Shown here: positions 43,947-52,891 of the stretch, piece after piece | Numbering within the stretch: position 1 is the stretch's first letter | How the letters are laid out: each line of letters opens with the position of its first letter | NCBI GenBank assembly: GCA_019689975.1 | Contig: JADGGK010000014.1 | Location: 1 to 54,213, forward strand | Direction of reading: 5' to 3' | DNA: 54,213 nucleotides | DNA from: Pseudolabrys sp. | Lineage (GTDB): Bacteria > Pseudomonadota > Alphaproteobacteria > Rhizobiales > Xanthobacteraceae | Notes under the pieces: model-generated | The model's input: the letters and a program-made list of their open reading frames with translations, nothing else | What the model was told of the DNA's origin: nothing | Databases searched by the model: none | Position numbers and translations under genes: made by a program

Positions 43947-45332
43947 CTATTCGGCCGCAGCGCGGGCGAGGCTGGTCTGCTTCTCGCGCATGGTGACCAG
44001 TTCCTCGGCCGCAGTCGGATGCAGGGCCATGGTGGCGTCGAAGTCGGCCTTGGTTGCACCCATTTTCACCGCCACGCCGACGAGCTGAATCATCTCCGCG
44101 GCCTCGGCGCCGACGATATGGCAGCCGAGGATCCGATCCGTCGACGACTCGACCACGAGCTTCATGAGCACGCGCGTGTCGCGGCCGGAGAGCGTCGCCT
44201 TCATCGGCCGGAATGCCGTCTTGTAGACGTCGAGCTTGCCGTGCCGCTCGCGCGCCTGCGCCTCGGTCAAGCCGACGACGCCGACTTCCGGCTCGGAAAA
44301 CACCGCGGTCGGCACGTTGCTGTGGTCGACCGGCGTGGGCTTGCCGCCGAAGACCGTGTCCGCGAATGCCTGGCCTTCGCGAATGGCGACCGGCGTCAGA
44401 TTGACGCGATCGGTGACGTCGCCGACGGCATAGATGTGGGGTACCGAGGTGCGCGAGAAGGCGTCCACCTCGATACCGCCGTGGCGCTGCAACCGGATAT
44501 CGAGCGCCTCGAGACCAAGTTGCGCGGTGTTCGGTCGGCGGCCGATGGCGAACATGACCTTGTCGACAGTGATGGTCGCGCCGTCCGAAAGCCGCACCGC
44601 GAATTCTTCCCCGGATTTCGTCACTGCCGCGACGGTGCGGCCGCAGATGATGGAAATGCCGCGCTTGCGCATTTCATCGCGCACATGCGTGCGCACGTCG
44701 TCGTCGAAACCGCGCAGGATGTTGTCGCCGCGATAGACGACCGTGACGGCGCTGCCGAGCCCGGCGAAGATACTGGCGAATTCCATTGCGATATAGCCGC
44801 CGCCCTGGATGAGGAGGCGACGTGGAAGCGTGGGCAGGTGGAATGCCTCGTTGGAGGTGATGACGTGCTGCAACCCGGGGATCGCGGGCCCGTAATGCGG
44901 CGAAGCGCCGGTCGCGATCAGGATCGTCTCGGCCCTCACCCGCGCGCCGGTGGCAAGCAACCGCACGGTGTGCGCATCCTCGAGCACCGCGCGGCTCTTG
45001 ACCACCGCGACGTTGAAACGCTCGAGCGTATGCGTATAGGCGGCCTCCAGCCGCGCCACCTCCCGCGCCACGTTGGCGACCAATGCGGGCCAGGCGAGAA
45101 CCGGCTTCGACATTTCCCAACCGTAACCCGCCGCATCCTCGAAGGCATCGGCGAAACGCGCGGCATAAACGAGCAGCTTCTTGGGCACGCAACCGCGGAT
45201 CACGCAGGTGCCGCCCACCCGGTATTCCTCCGCGACCATCACGCGGGCGCCGTAACCCGCCGCAACGCGTGCGGCGCGCACGCCGCCGGAGCCGCCGCCT
45301 ATGACAAAGAGATCAACGTCGTGATCCGCCAT
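43947..45332 (-). CDS. gor: Glutathione-disulfide reductase
   Basis: A 461-residue flavoenzyme. FAD-binding GGGSGG lies near residue 12, the redox disulfide is in GGTCVIRGCVPKKL (Cys at about 43 and 48), the NADP-binding Rossmann loop is in the middle, and the C-terminal interface holds the active-site His in HPTAAEELV. The GGTCVIRGCVPKK form and HPT ending separate it from lipoamide dehydrogenase. It reduces glutathione disulfide with NADPH; RpiA, encoded two genes upstream, belongs to the pentose-phosphate route that supplies NADPH. Confidence 0.95.
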   Translation of the reverse strand: MADHDVDLFVIGGGSGGVRAARVAAGYGARVMVAEEYRVGGTCVIRGCVPKKLLVYAARFADAFEDAAGYGWEMSKPVLAWPALVANVAREVARLEAAYTHTLERFNVAVVKSRAVLEDAHTVRLLATGARVRAETILIATGASPHYGPAIPGLQHVITSNEAFHLPTLPRRLLIQGGGYIAMEFASIFAGLGSAVTVVYRGDNILRGFDDDVRTHVRDEMRKRGISIICGRTVAAVTKSGEEFAVRLSDGATITVDKVMFAIGRRPNTAQLGLEALDIRLQRHGGIEVDAFSRTSVPHIYAVGDVTDRVNLTPVAIREGQAFADTVFGGKPTPVDHSNVPTAVFSEPEVGVVGLTEAQARERHGKLDVYKTAFRPMKATLSGRDTRVLMKLVVESSTDRILGCHIVGAEAAEMIQLVGVAVKMGATKADFDATMALHPTAAEELVTMREKQTSLARAAAE

Positions 45333-45411
45333 TGGTCCTCGACTTCGCGTGCGAGAACGCGCCCTCGCATCCGCGTCCCGGCCGGCGCAGAACCGCCGGC
45401 TGCCGGCGCGG

Positions 45412-45921
45412 TTACAATGCGTGTCCTCTTTTCTTCATTTCCTCGCGCATCTTGGCGACCACCTCGACGGAAAGCTTGTTGGCCCAGTCCTGGGCGAACT
45501 TCATGCTGTGGTCGATGATCTGCGGTTGCCGTTCGAGCAGCTTCTTGCCCGTCGGCGACTGATAGAATGCGATGATGTCCTTCAGCTCCTGTTCGGTGAA
45601 ATCCTCGGCATAGAACTTGGCGACTTCATCGGTCAATTCGGTGAAGCGCGGCGCAAGATCCGCACGCAGCTTGGCCGCAACCTCGTTGAGATCATGGCCG
45701 AGTGCGGGGTTCTGCTGCAGGAATAGGATCTTCGCCTGCTCGATCACGCCCGGGATCAGCGGGTTGAAGAGATTGGTCGCGCCGGTGACCTCGATCAATT
45801 TGTGGGCCGCCGCCAGGCTCGCGGCCGACGGTTTCGGCTGCGCGACGGCCGGATGCGACGACGCGATAAACGCCGCGGCGACGAGCGCCGGCCGGACGAG
45901 GCGTTGCAGGAGAACGCTCAT
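45412..45921 (-). CDS. DUF2059 family exported protein
   Basis: A 169-residue protein with a signal peptide (about 1-27, AVAQ end). The mature helical part matches DUF2059 (about 35-160): AAHKLIEVTGATNLF at its start and FYAEDFTEQELKDIIAFYQSPTGKKLLE towards its end. Function unknown; periplasmic. It stands between rpiA (53 bp upstream) and gor (79 bp downstream) on one strand, an order I know from related genomes, so it is a stable neighbour of these redox genes. Confidence 0.92.
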   Translation of the reverse strand: MSVLLQRLVRPALVAAAFIASSHPAVAQPKPSAASLAAAHKLIEVTGATNLFNPLIPGVIEQAKILFLQQNPALGHDLNEVAAKLRADLAPRFTELTDEVAKFYAEDFTEQELKDIIAFYQSPTGKKLLERQPQIIDHSMKFAQDWANKLSVEVVAKMREEMKKRGHAL

Positions 45922-45974
45922 GTTGAACTCCGTTGGCTCGATACCCCCATCCGGTCCGCGGCGCCGCGGCGACG

Positions 45975-46688
45975 TCAGGACCGGTCGACGATCGTGATGC
46001 CGCGCGGGCCGGCAATGATGGCGGTCCGCGCCAGGCCGACGAAAAGGCCGTGTTCCATCACCCCCGGTATGTTCGCAAGTGCATGCGCCGTTGCAACCGG
46101 ATCGTCAATACGACCCACGGCGGCGTCGAGGATCCAGTGACCGCCATCGGTGACGAAAGCATGGCCGTCGCTTCCCCGCCGCAATGTCAAGCGCTCCGGC
46201 GCGATGCCGAGCGCGCGTTCGATCGCGCGCCTGGTCGCGCCAAGGCCGAATGGCGCCACTTCGATCGGCAAGGGAAAACGACCGAGCCGCTCCACCCACT
46301 TGCCGGCATCGGCAATCACCACCATTCGCGCCGAAGCCGCGGCGACGATCTTTTCACGCAGCAGCGCCCCCCCGCCGCCCTTGATCAGGCTCAGATCGGG
46401 CGCGATCTCGTCGGCCCCGTCCACGGTCAGATCGAGCACCGGCGTCTCCTCCAGCGTCGTCAGCGGGATGCCGCAGCGTTGCGCCTGTTCCGCCGTCGCC
46501 AGCGAGGTCGGCACGGCGACAAGATCGAGTCCCGCGCGCACGCGTTCTCCAACGAATTCAACGAAATACCGCGCCGTCGAGCCGGTACCGAGGCCGAGTC
46601 GCAGGCCCGGGCGCAGCAACTCGAGCGCGCGCGCCGCGGCGGCGCGCTTATGGACTTCGACATCCGTGACCGCCGAGGCGTCGTCCAT
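45975..46688 (-). CDS. rpiA: Ribose-5-phosphate isomerase A
   Basis: A 237-residue RpiA. Motifs: [14 protein letters not shown] (phosphate loop, about 33-46), the catalytic [24 protein letters not shown] (about 90-113) with Asp and Lys residues and the base Glu in REK. It interconverts ribose 5-phosphate and ribulose 5-phosphate in the pentose-phosphate pathway. It heads the five-gene same-strand run down to nadE. The divergent neighbour gph encodes phosphoglycolate phosphatase across a 433-bp gap. Confidence 0.95.
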   Translation of the reverse strand: MDDASAVTDVEVHKRAAAARALELLRPGLRLGLGTGSTARYFVEFVGERVRAGLDLVAVPTSLATAEQAQRCGIPLTTLEETPVLDLTVDGADEIAPDLSLIKGGGGALLREKIVAAASARMVVIADAGKWVERLGRFPLPIEVAPFGLGATRRAIERALGIAPERLTLRRGSDGHAFVTDGGHWILDAAVGRIDDPVATAHALANIPGVMEHGLFVGLARTAIIAGPRGITIVDRS

Positions 46689-47121
46689 GCGTCGATCGAT
46701 CCGATTTCTAGCCTCGAATGCCGCGCTTGAATAGCCGGGACCGCGGTCGCGCGGCCGCGCGCCACCACGCTCGGGTTGACGCCAGAACCGGCGCGCAATT
46801 GGCCCGGCCCGAGAACGTCATGCCCGCCGCGCCAAGACCCAGACGAGCCGCATTGATCGAGTCCTCGACGGGCGAGGGGCGATCTTGCCCGGTTGACCAA
46901 CGCAGGTTAGTAACCCGGGATCGTCACGCGATGATGCATGATTCCCGCGCCGCTCGGTTTCTTCTCTCTTAGCGGGTCGCGGCGTGGGCGATCGCATGGC
47001 GCCTCCGGGCGTCTCATCCGTGCAACGCCCGCCTCGCCTGCCGATCCTCCGGTGAATGACGCGTCGGAGCAGGGCCGCGCCAGGCATTCCCCCACGTCGG
47101 CGGCGGCGAAGGATGCGAGCC
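46689..47121. other. 433-bp divergent intergenic region between rpiA and gph
   Basis: No open frame with family similarity, no tRNA-like T-loop and no interspersed-repeat core was found. It must hold the promoters of rpiA and gph. A short imperfect dyad (GGTTAGTAACC near 46903) is present, but nothing else stands out. Confidence 0.5.
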
Positions 47122-47796
47122 ATGGCAGGACTGACCATCGTCTTCGATCTCGACGGCACGCTCGTCGATACCGCGCCCGACCTGATCGACACGCTCAACA
47201 TGCTGCTCGTGCGCGAGGGGCTCGCGCCGCTCGCCTATGACGCTGCCCGTCAACTGATCGGCGGCGGCGCCAAGGCGATGATCGCGCGCGGCTTCGCCGC
47301 GCGCGGCGGGCCCGTGGAGCCGACGCGGCTCGAGCGGCTGTTCGCCGATTTCATCGCGCACTACGACGAACATATCGCCGACCGGTCGCGTCCCTTTCCC
47401 GGCCTGGCGGAGGCGCTCGATCGACTGGCGTCGGAAGGCTGCATATTCGCCGTGTGCACGAACAAACTCGAACGACTTTCGCGTCGGCTGCTCGACGTGC
47501 TCGGTCTGTTGCATCGCTTCGCCGCGGTCTGCGGTCAGGACACGTTCGGCATCCAGAAGCCCGATCCGGACATTCTGCGTCGCACCGTCCTGACGGCCGC
47601 CGGCGATCCCGCGCGCGCGGTCATGGTCGGCGACTCGGCGACCGACATCCGCACCGCGCGGGCGGCGGCCGTGCCGGTGATTGCGGTGGATTTCGGCTAC
47701 AGCGAACGTCCGATCGCCGAATTCGCGCCCGACCGCATCATCGGCCATTTCGACCAGTTGCCGGCGGCGATCGCGGCAATTTCGCCCACAAATTGA
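47122..47796 (+). CDS. gph: Phosphoglycolate phosphatase
   Basis: A 224-residue haloacid-dehalogenase-fold phosphatase. Motif I FDLDGTLVDT (Asp at about 8 and 10), motif II VCTNK, motif III Lys in IQKPDP and motif IV VGDSATD are all present; the helical cap has GGGAKAMIARGF. The family removes phosphate from 2-phosphoglycolate formed by Rubisco or DNA repair; other small phosphates are possible. The ATG at 47122 has AAGGA eight bases before it, better than an ATG three codons upstream. Confidence 0.92.
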   Translation: MAGLTIVFDLDGTLVDTAPDLIDTLNMLLVREGLAPLAYDAARQLIGGGAKAMIARGFAARGGPVEPTRLERLFADFIAHYDEHIADRSRPFPGLAEALDRLASEGCIFAVCTNKLERLSRRLLDVLGLLHRFAAVCGQDTFGIQKPDPDILRRTVLTAAGDPARAVMVGDSATDIRTARAAAVPVIAVDFGYSERPIAEFAPDRIIGHFDQLPAAIAAISPTN

Positions 47797-47815
47797 GGCC
47801 GCGCCCGGACCCTAT

Positions 47816-47839
47816 GGTTAACGGAATTAAGGTTAACGG
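47816..47839. promoter_or_regulatory. Direct repeat GGTTAACGG upstream of the PEGA lipoprotein gene
   Basis: GGTTAACGG occurs twice (47816-47824 and 47831-47839) with six AT-rich bases between, one copy per about 1.5 helical turns, 90 bp before the lipoprotein ATG. AT-rich sequence is rare in this GC-rich window. It may be a regulator site; it does not match TTAA-N7-TTAA spacing. Confidence 0.4.
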
Positions 47840-47928
47840 TGTCGGAACTGTTGCGCCCCCATGACCGCCTCCTTATTCTGCCGCCGGGTGGGTGACTGTA
47901 TGGCGTCTCAGTGGACGGGTAACAGACC

Positions 47929-48426
47929 ATGTATCGAGTGATCGCGATCGCGGGCGCCGCGTTAGCCCTCGCTGCCTGCTCTTCGTTCAATCTCGACGCG
48001 CTCAAGCCGGCTCCGCCGATGGACACGGTCCGATTCGAGTCGGATCCGCCCGGCGCGGAGGTCAAGGTTTCCAACGGCCAGACCTGCCGCACGCCGTGCG
48101 CGCTCGCGCTCGAGGCCAATACCGGCTACACCGCAACCTTCACGCTCAACGGCTATCAGCCGGACGAGGAGACGATCGAGGTCGCCGCCGCCGGCGACAA
48201 CACCATGCAGTTGCGGCCCAACCCGATCGTGGTGCAGCTCACTCCCGCCCCGCCGCCGCCCAAGCCGAAGAAACCGGTACGAAAGAAGAAGTCGGCGAAG
48301 ACCGCGGCGCCGAAGCCGGCGGCCCCCGCGGCGCCGGCCGCACCGGCTCAGGCTCCCGCGCCGGCAACGCCGCCGCCCGCGCAGACCTCGCCCTGGCCGC
48401 CGGTCCAGCCGCAGCCGACGCGTTAG
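47929..48426 (+). CDS. PEGA-domain lipoprotein
   Basis: A 165-residue lipoprotein. The lipobox LALAAC places the lipidated Cys near residue 17. One PEGA domain follows (about 35-95) with [24 protein letters not shown] and [13 protein letters not shown]; its two cysteines probably bond. The C-terminal 60 residues are Pro/Ala/Lys-rich and disordered, likely reaching into the periplasm or cell wall. Function unknown; PEGA domains are often surface or cell-wall modules. Confidence 0.9.
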   Translation: MYRVIAIAGAALALAACSSFNLDALKPAPPMDTVRFESDPPGAEVKVSNGQTCRTPCALALEANTGYTATFTLNGYQPDEETIEVAAAGDNTMQLRPNPIVVQLTPAPPPPKPKKPVRKKKSAKTAAPKPAAPAAPAAPAQAPAPATPPPAQTSPWPPVQPQPTR

Positions 48427-48598
48427 CCCCTGGGCGCGCAAGGAAGATGAGCGGCGCGCGCCTCGGCCGCGGCGGCCCGTGCCGCGGCCGCCCCCGGCGG
48501 CGGCTTTACCCGCTCGCGCTCAGCCGCCACAGTCGTTATATGAGATATGGACCTACGGGCGCACGCGGCGCGCAGGGCCGCCCGTGCGGGATGGACGC

Positions 48599-49645
48599 AT
48601 GATCGCGAGTCCTGGAACGATGCATGAGCTCGACCGCGGCGGTGTCGTGCGGCCGTTGATCGATCCTTTCGGGCGCGCGATCACCTATCTGCGCGTCTCG
48701 GTCACCGACCGCTGCGACTTCCGCTGCGTCTATTGCATGTCCGAGCACATGACGTTTCTTCCCAAGGCCGAGCTTCTGAGCCTCGAGGAGCTCGATCGGC
48801 TGTGCAGCGCCTTTATCGCCAAAGGCGTCAGCAAGCTCCGCCTGACCGGTGGCGAGCCGCTGGTACGACGCGGCATCATGACCCTGTTCGCGTCGCTGTC
48901 GCGCCATCTCAGGAGCGGCGCGCTCCGGGAATTGACCCTGACGACCAACGGCTCGCAGCTTGCGCGCTACGCCGCGGAACTCAGAAATTGCGGCGTCGAG
49001 CGCGTCAACGTGTCGCTCGATACGCTCGATGCGGAGAAATTCCGGGCCATCACGCGCTGGGGCGACATCGACAAGGTGCTCGCCGGCATCGATGCCGCCC
49101 AGGCGGCCGGCCTCAAGGTCAAGATCAATACGGTCGCGCTGCGCGGCGTCAACGAGGACGAAATCGAAACGCTGCTGAGGTGGGCGCATGGCCGCGGCAT
49201 GGATCTGACGTTGATCGAAGTGATGCCGCTCGGCGACGTCGACGTGGCACGCGTCGATCAATATCTGCCGCTGTCCGTCGTGCGCGCCCGGCTGGCCGAA
49301 CGCTTCACGCTCGAGGATATCGATTATCGTACCGGCGGCCCGGCGCGCTATGTGCGCGTGCGGGAGACCGGCGGCCGGGTCGGCTTCATCACGCCGCTGA
49401 CGCACAATTTCTGCGAATCCTGCAACCGCGTGCGCGTCACCTGTACCGGCACCCTCTACATGTGTCTCGGCCAGGCCGATGCCGCCGATTTGCGGACGCC
49501 GCTGCGCGCGTCGCAAAGCAACGAGCTGCTCGAGGCGGCCATCGACGCGGCGATCGCGCGCAAGCCCAAGGGCCATGACTTCGTGATCGATCGGCGTCAC
49601 CAGCGGCCGGCACTCGCGCGGCACATGAGCGTCACGGGAGGCTGA
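48599..49645 (+). CDS. moaA: GTP 3',8-cyclase
   Basis: A 348-residue radical SAM enzyme, first step of molybdenum cofactor synthesis. The N-terminal cluster cysteines CDFRCVYC are at 39, 43 and 46; the C-terminal cluster is [18 protein letters not shown]; the protein ends in the Gly-Gly (VTGG) needed for activity. LTGGEPLVR is the SAM-binding strand. Two ATGs compete for the start (48599 and 48620); the first is used. moaC is not nearby. The decayed interspersed repeat begins 12 bp after the stop. Confidence 0.95.
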   Translation: MIASPGTMHELDRGGVVRPLIDPFGRAITYLRVSVTDRCDFRCVYCMSEHMTFLPKAELLSLEELDRLCSAFIAKGVSKLRLTGGEPLVRRGIMTLFASLSRHLRSGALRELTLTTNGSQLARYAAELRNCGVERVNVSLDTLDAEKFRAITRWGDIDKVLAGIDAAQAAGLKVKINTVALRGVNEDEIETLLRWAHGRGMDLTLIEVMPLGDVDVARVDQYLPLSVVRARLAERFTLEDIDYRTGGPARYVRVRETGGRVGFITPLTHNFCESCNRVRVTCTGTLYMCLGQADAADLRTPLRASQSNELLEAAIDAAIARKPKGHDFVIDRRHQRPALARHMSVTGG

Positions 49646-49656
49646 CGCGCGCCGCC

Positions 49657-49700
49657 CGGATTGCCTCGCCCTTGCCGCGCGCGGGCTCGCGATGACGGAC
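49657..49700 (+). repeat. Decayed copy of the GTCATTGCGA-type interspersed repeat
   Basis: Directly after moaA, a copy beginning CGGATTGCCTCGCCCTTGCC and ending GGCTCGCGATGACGG, again followed by a GGATGCCGCC stretch. It is the same family as the copies near 5252-5401, 8971-9017 and 52406-52690. The rest of the 282-bp gap before the TRAP genes has no gene. Confidence 0.65.
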
Positions 49701-49928
49701 GGATGCCGCCCGCGCGCACCCCGCCGGAAAGGCCCCTTCGCGCCCTCGCCGGCATTGCCGGGATGCGTAAATTTCCTTTATTCCGATCCCCTCGCCCAAC
49801 TTCCTTGTTGACGGCCTGCCGCGGCTTCGGATTAAGGTGGCACGCCCGCCGCAAAGGCGGGGCTTGTGGGGCGTGAAAAAAGCGAGAAGCGACCGTCGTC
49901 GGTCGCTCCGTCGGAGGGGGAGGTGCGT

Positions 49929-50531
49929 GTGGGCGGCCTCGACGCAGCGCTGAGGGCGTTCCTGCCCGTTACGCGTATCATCGACAGCGCCAATAGCTGG
50001 ATCGGCAAGCGCCTCGCCTGGCTGGTCATTGCCGCGGTGCTGGTGTCCGCGGTCAACGCCGTCGTGCGCAAGATTTTCGATACGTCGTCGAATGCCTTTC
50101 TCGAGCTGCAATGGGTGCTGTTCAGCGTGGTGTTTCTGCTGTGCTCGCCCTGGACGCTGCTCGTCAATGAGCACATACGCATCGACATCGTGAACAACCT
50201 TCTCCCGCAGTGGTTGCGCAACACGATCGACGCGATCGGTCATGCGTTTTTTCTGCTGCCGTTGACCGTGGTCATGGTGCTCACCGGCGTGCCGTTCTTC
50301 CTCGTCTCTTACGCGCAGAACGAACAGTCGCTGAACGCCGGCGGTCTGCCGCAATGGCCGTCGAAAGGGCTCATCATGATCGCGTTCGCGCTGATGTTCG
50401 CCCAGGGCCTCTCCGAGCTCGTCAAGCGCGTCGCGATCATGCGCGGCCTCATCCCGGATCCGCATGCCGAGCGAAAAAGCTCACTGGAATCCGAAGCCGA
50501 GGAGTTGATCGGAGCCATTGAGAGACATTAA
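49929..50531 (+). CDS. TRAP transporter small permease (DctQ-like)
   Basis: A 200-residue small TRAP subunit with four membrane helices. The hallmark LQWVLFSVVFLLCSPWTLLVNEHIRIDIV joins helices 2 and 3. It pairs with the large subunit encoded 26 bp downstream. The start used is GTG at 49929, with GGGAGG five bases upstream; a longer frame opens with GTG at 49866 and would add 21 polar residues (REKSEKRPSS). The binding protein of the system is encoded on the opposite strand beyond the large subunit. Confidence 0.88.
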   Translation: MGGLDAALRAFLPVTRIIDSANSWIGKRLAWLVIAAVLVSAVNAVVRKIFDTSSNAFLELQWVLFSVVFLLCSPWTLLVNEHIRIDIVNNLLPQWLRNTIDAIGHAFFLLPLTVVMVLTGVPFFLVSYAQNEQSLNAGGLPQWPSKGLIMIAFALMFAQGLSELVKRVAIMRGLIPDPHAERKSSLESEAEELIGAIERH

Positions 50532-50557
50532 TCGGCCGTCGATGTGAGGGGTCGCGG

Positions 50558-52375
50558 ATGGAAGCTTTCCTGGTCGCCAACATGGCTCCGATCATGTTCG
50601 GAGCGCTGGTGGTCTTTCTCCTGCTCGGTTATCCGGCGGCCTTTTCTCTCGGCGCCGTCGGTTTGATTTTCGCGCTGCTCGGAATCCATCTCGGACAGTT
50701 CGCGCCCGATTTCCTGCAGGCCCTGCCCGATCGCGTCTACGGCGTCATGAGCAACGACACGTTGCTGGCGATCCCGTTCTTCACCTTCATGGGTCTGGTG
50801 CTCGAACGCTCCGGCATGGCCGAGGATCTGCTCGATACCATCGGCCAGCTGTTCGGTACGGTACGCGGCGGGCTCGCCTATGCCGTCATCTTCGTGGGCG
50901 CGCTGCTCGCGGCGACCACGGGTGTCGTTGCCGCCTCGGTCATTTCCATGGGGCTGATCTCGCTGCCGATCATGCTGCGCTACGGCTATGACCGGCGGGT
51001 CGCGACCGGCGTGATCGCGGCCTCGGGCACGCTGGCGCAGATCATCCCGCCCTCTCTCGTGCTGATCGTGATGGCCGACCAGCTCGGTCGCTCGGTCGGT
51101 GACATGTACGAAGGCGCGTTCGTTCCCGGACTCGTGCTGGCGCTCCTTTATGCCCTCTACGTCTTCATCATCACCATCCTTTTTCCCAAGGCGGCGCCCG
51201 GCTTGCCGGCGGATGCGGTGGGCTTTCGCGAGGCGGACGGCAGCCGCGGCATCTGGCAGCTCGGCCTGCTCGTCCTGTTTTCGGGGTTCATCGGCTATGA
51301 CGTGATCGGGCAGACCGACGTGGGGGCGGGCGCCGACTTCGTCGTGCTCACCATGGGCGTGGCCATTTCCGCCGCTTTCACCTGCGTCGTGCTCAGTCGC
51401 TTTCTCGGCACGGGGAAGCTTCCCCTCATCGCCGTCGTGACGGCGGCGCTCGCCGCGGCATGGTACCTGCTGAGCGGCAGCGGCCACGGGAACTGGGCGC
51501 TGTTGGCCCTCACGCTGCTCGCCGGCAGCGCCTACGCGCTCGTCGCGACGTCGATCGAACGCGCGACCGGCTTCCGCGTCATCTCGAAGCTGGCGGAACA
51601 GGTGATCTTCGTCATGGTTCCGCCGCTGGCGCTGATCTTCCTGGTGCTCGGTACGATCTTTATCGGCGTCGCCACGCCGACCGAGGGCGGGGCGATGGGC
51701 GCGACGGGCGCCATGCTGCTCGGCGCCGCCAAGCGGCGGCTGAGCTGGGACCTGATCCGTCAGGCGACGGAATCGACCGCCAAGCTCTCCGCCTTCGTGG
51801 TGTTCATCCTGCTCGGCGCGCGCGTGTTCTCGCTCACCTTCTACGGCGTCAGCGGCCATATCTGGGTCGAGAACCTGTTGGTCTCGCTGCCGGGCGGCCA
51901 GATCGGCTTTCTGATGTTCGTCAATGCTTTCGTATTCGTGCTGGCGTTCTTCCTCGACTTCTTCGAGCTCGCCTTCATCGTCATCCCGCTGCTCGGGCCG
52001 GCGGCGGAGCATCTCGGCATCGACCTCATCTGGTTCGGGGTCATTCTCGGCGTCAACATGCAGACCTCCTTCATGCACCCGCCGTTCGGCTTCGCCCTCT
52101 TCTACCTGCGATCGGTCGCGCCGCGGGAAGCCTTCGTCGATCGCATAACCGGCAAGCGCACCGAGCCGGTGACCACCGGGCAGATCTACTGGGGCGCCGT
52201 CCCCTTCGTGGCGATCCAGATCCTGATGGTGGTGCTGGTCATCTTGTTCCCGGCAATGGTCATGCACTACAAGAACAAGCTGCCGACCGTGGATCCGAAC
52301 AAGGTGAGGATCGAGCTGCCGCAGGTCGACCTGCCGCCGCCGGTCGATCTGAGCCAGCCGCCCGATCTCAAATAG
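50558..52375 (+). CDS. TRAP transporter large permease (DctM-like, long form)
   Basis: A 605-residue large TRAP subunit, well above the usual 430. The normal start (helices with VVFLLLGYPAAFSLGAVGLIF, IPFFTFMG, LIVMADQLGRSVGDMYEGAF) is followed by an insertion (about 225-350) with three or four additional membrane helices (ISAAFTCVVLSRFL, LIAVVTAALAAAWYLLSG). The C-terminal half resumes with PPLALIFLVLGTIFIGVATPTEGGAMGA and PLLGPAAEHLGIDLIWFGVIL. It imports substrate using the sodium or proton gradient. A Pro-rich C-terminal tail is present. Confidence 0.92.
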   Translation: MEAFLVANMAPIMFGALVVFLLLGYPAAFSLGAVGLIFALLGIHLGQFAPDFLQALPDRVYGVMSNDTLLAIPFFTFMGLVLERSGMAEDLLDTIGQLFGTVRGGLAYAVIFVGALLAATTGVVAASVISMGLISLPIMLRYGYDRRVATGVIAASGTLAQIIPPSLVLIVMADQLGRSVGDMYEGAFVPGLVLALLYALYVFIITILFPKAAPGLPADAVGFREADGSRGIWQLGLLVLFSGFIGYDVIGQTDVGAGADFVVLTMGVAISAAFTCVVLSRFLGTGKLPLIAVVTAALAAAWYLLSGSGHGNWALLALTLLAGSAYALVATSIERATGFRVISKLAEQVIFVMVPPLALIFLVLGTIFIGVATPTEGGAMGATGAMLLGAAKRRLSWDLIRQATESTAKLSAFVVFILLGARVFSLTFYGVSGHIWVENLLVSLPGGQIGFLMFVNAFVFVLAFFLDFFELAFIVIPLLGPAAEHLGIDLIWFGVILGVNMQTSFMHPPFGFALFYLRSVAPREAFVDRITGKRTEPVTTGQIYWGAVPFVAIQILMVVLVILFPAMVMHYKNKLPTVDPNKVRIELPQVDLPPPVDLSQPPDLK

Positions 52376-52405
52376 AACCGATTCCGTTCCGCCCGGATCG
52401 GCGCC

Positions 52406-52690
52406 GTCATCGTGCGGAGCCCGCAAGGGCGCCGTGACCCTCCGCCGTCATTGCGACGAGCCCCGAAGGGGCGGCTTGACTCACCGCCGTCATTGCAATG
52501 ACGGCGACCACCCCCGTCATTGCGAGCCCGAGCGCAGCGAGGGCGAAGCAATCCAGAAACGGCAATGCCACAACGACCGCGCGCCGCGCCTGGGGCACGG
52601 CATGGTCTGGATTGCTTCGGCGGCTTGCGCCGCCTCGCAATGACGGCGTCGGGTCGCGTCGCCCCTTGTCGCCGCCTTGCAATGACGGGG
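52406..52690. repeat. Block of palindromic GTCATTGCGA-type repeats
   Basis: This block fills most of the 516-bp gap 52376-52891 between the converging TRAP genes. Units seen: GTCATCGTGCG with GTGAC (from about 52406), GTCATTGCGACGAG with an AGGGGC return (from about 52450), GTCATTGCAATGAC (near 52488), and a large inverted pair whose arms are 52516-52556 (GTCATTGCGAG to AATCCAG) and 52607-52644 (CTGGATTGC to GCAATGAC). A further GCAATGACGGGG lies near 52678-52690. The layout is like REP/BIME or MITE elements that fold into hairpins. No open frame. Confidence 0.8.
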
Positions 52691-52841
52691 AAAGGTGCAC
52701 GGGCGTGCAAGACGGGCCCGAGGCCGCGCGCACTGAGGAAACCCTGCCCTGCCCTGCCCTGCTTTCCCGTGCCGTGCCGTGCCCTCTCTTGCCTGCCATG
52801 ACGGGTCGCGATCACCGAAATCCGTTCGCACGGAATTGAGA

Positions 52842-52868
52842 AAGCCCCGGAGCATCGCCCCGGGGCTT
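52842..52868 (-). terminator. Rho-independent terminator of the TRAP binding-protein gene
   Basis: On the minus strand AAGCCCCGG and CCGGGGCTT form a perfect nine-base stem around a nine-base loop, then TCTC, 24 bp past the stop of the binding-protein gene. This is the clearest intrinsic terminator in the window. It also separates the gene from the repeat block. Confidence 0.8.
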
Positions 52869-52891
52869 GCCTTTCCGATCCGATCCGTCCG

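Noticed and set aside
46689-47121. A tRNA or small RNA in the rpiA-gph gap
   Set aside because: No T-loop (GTTCRANNC) with matching acceptor stem was found on either strand, and the hairpins seen are short and imperfect.
50528-52426. A 632-residue open frame antisense to the TRAP large permease gene
   Set aside because: Very rich in Glu, Asp, His and Arg with no domain, no ribosome site and no family similarity; it is the usual antisense shadow of a GC-rich membrane-protein gene, which clearly is real.
52406-52690. The repeat block as a CRISPR array
   Set aside because: Units are palindromic, unequal in length and unevenly spaced, there are no constant-length spacers, and no cas gene is present.
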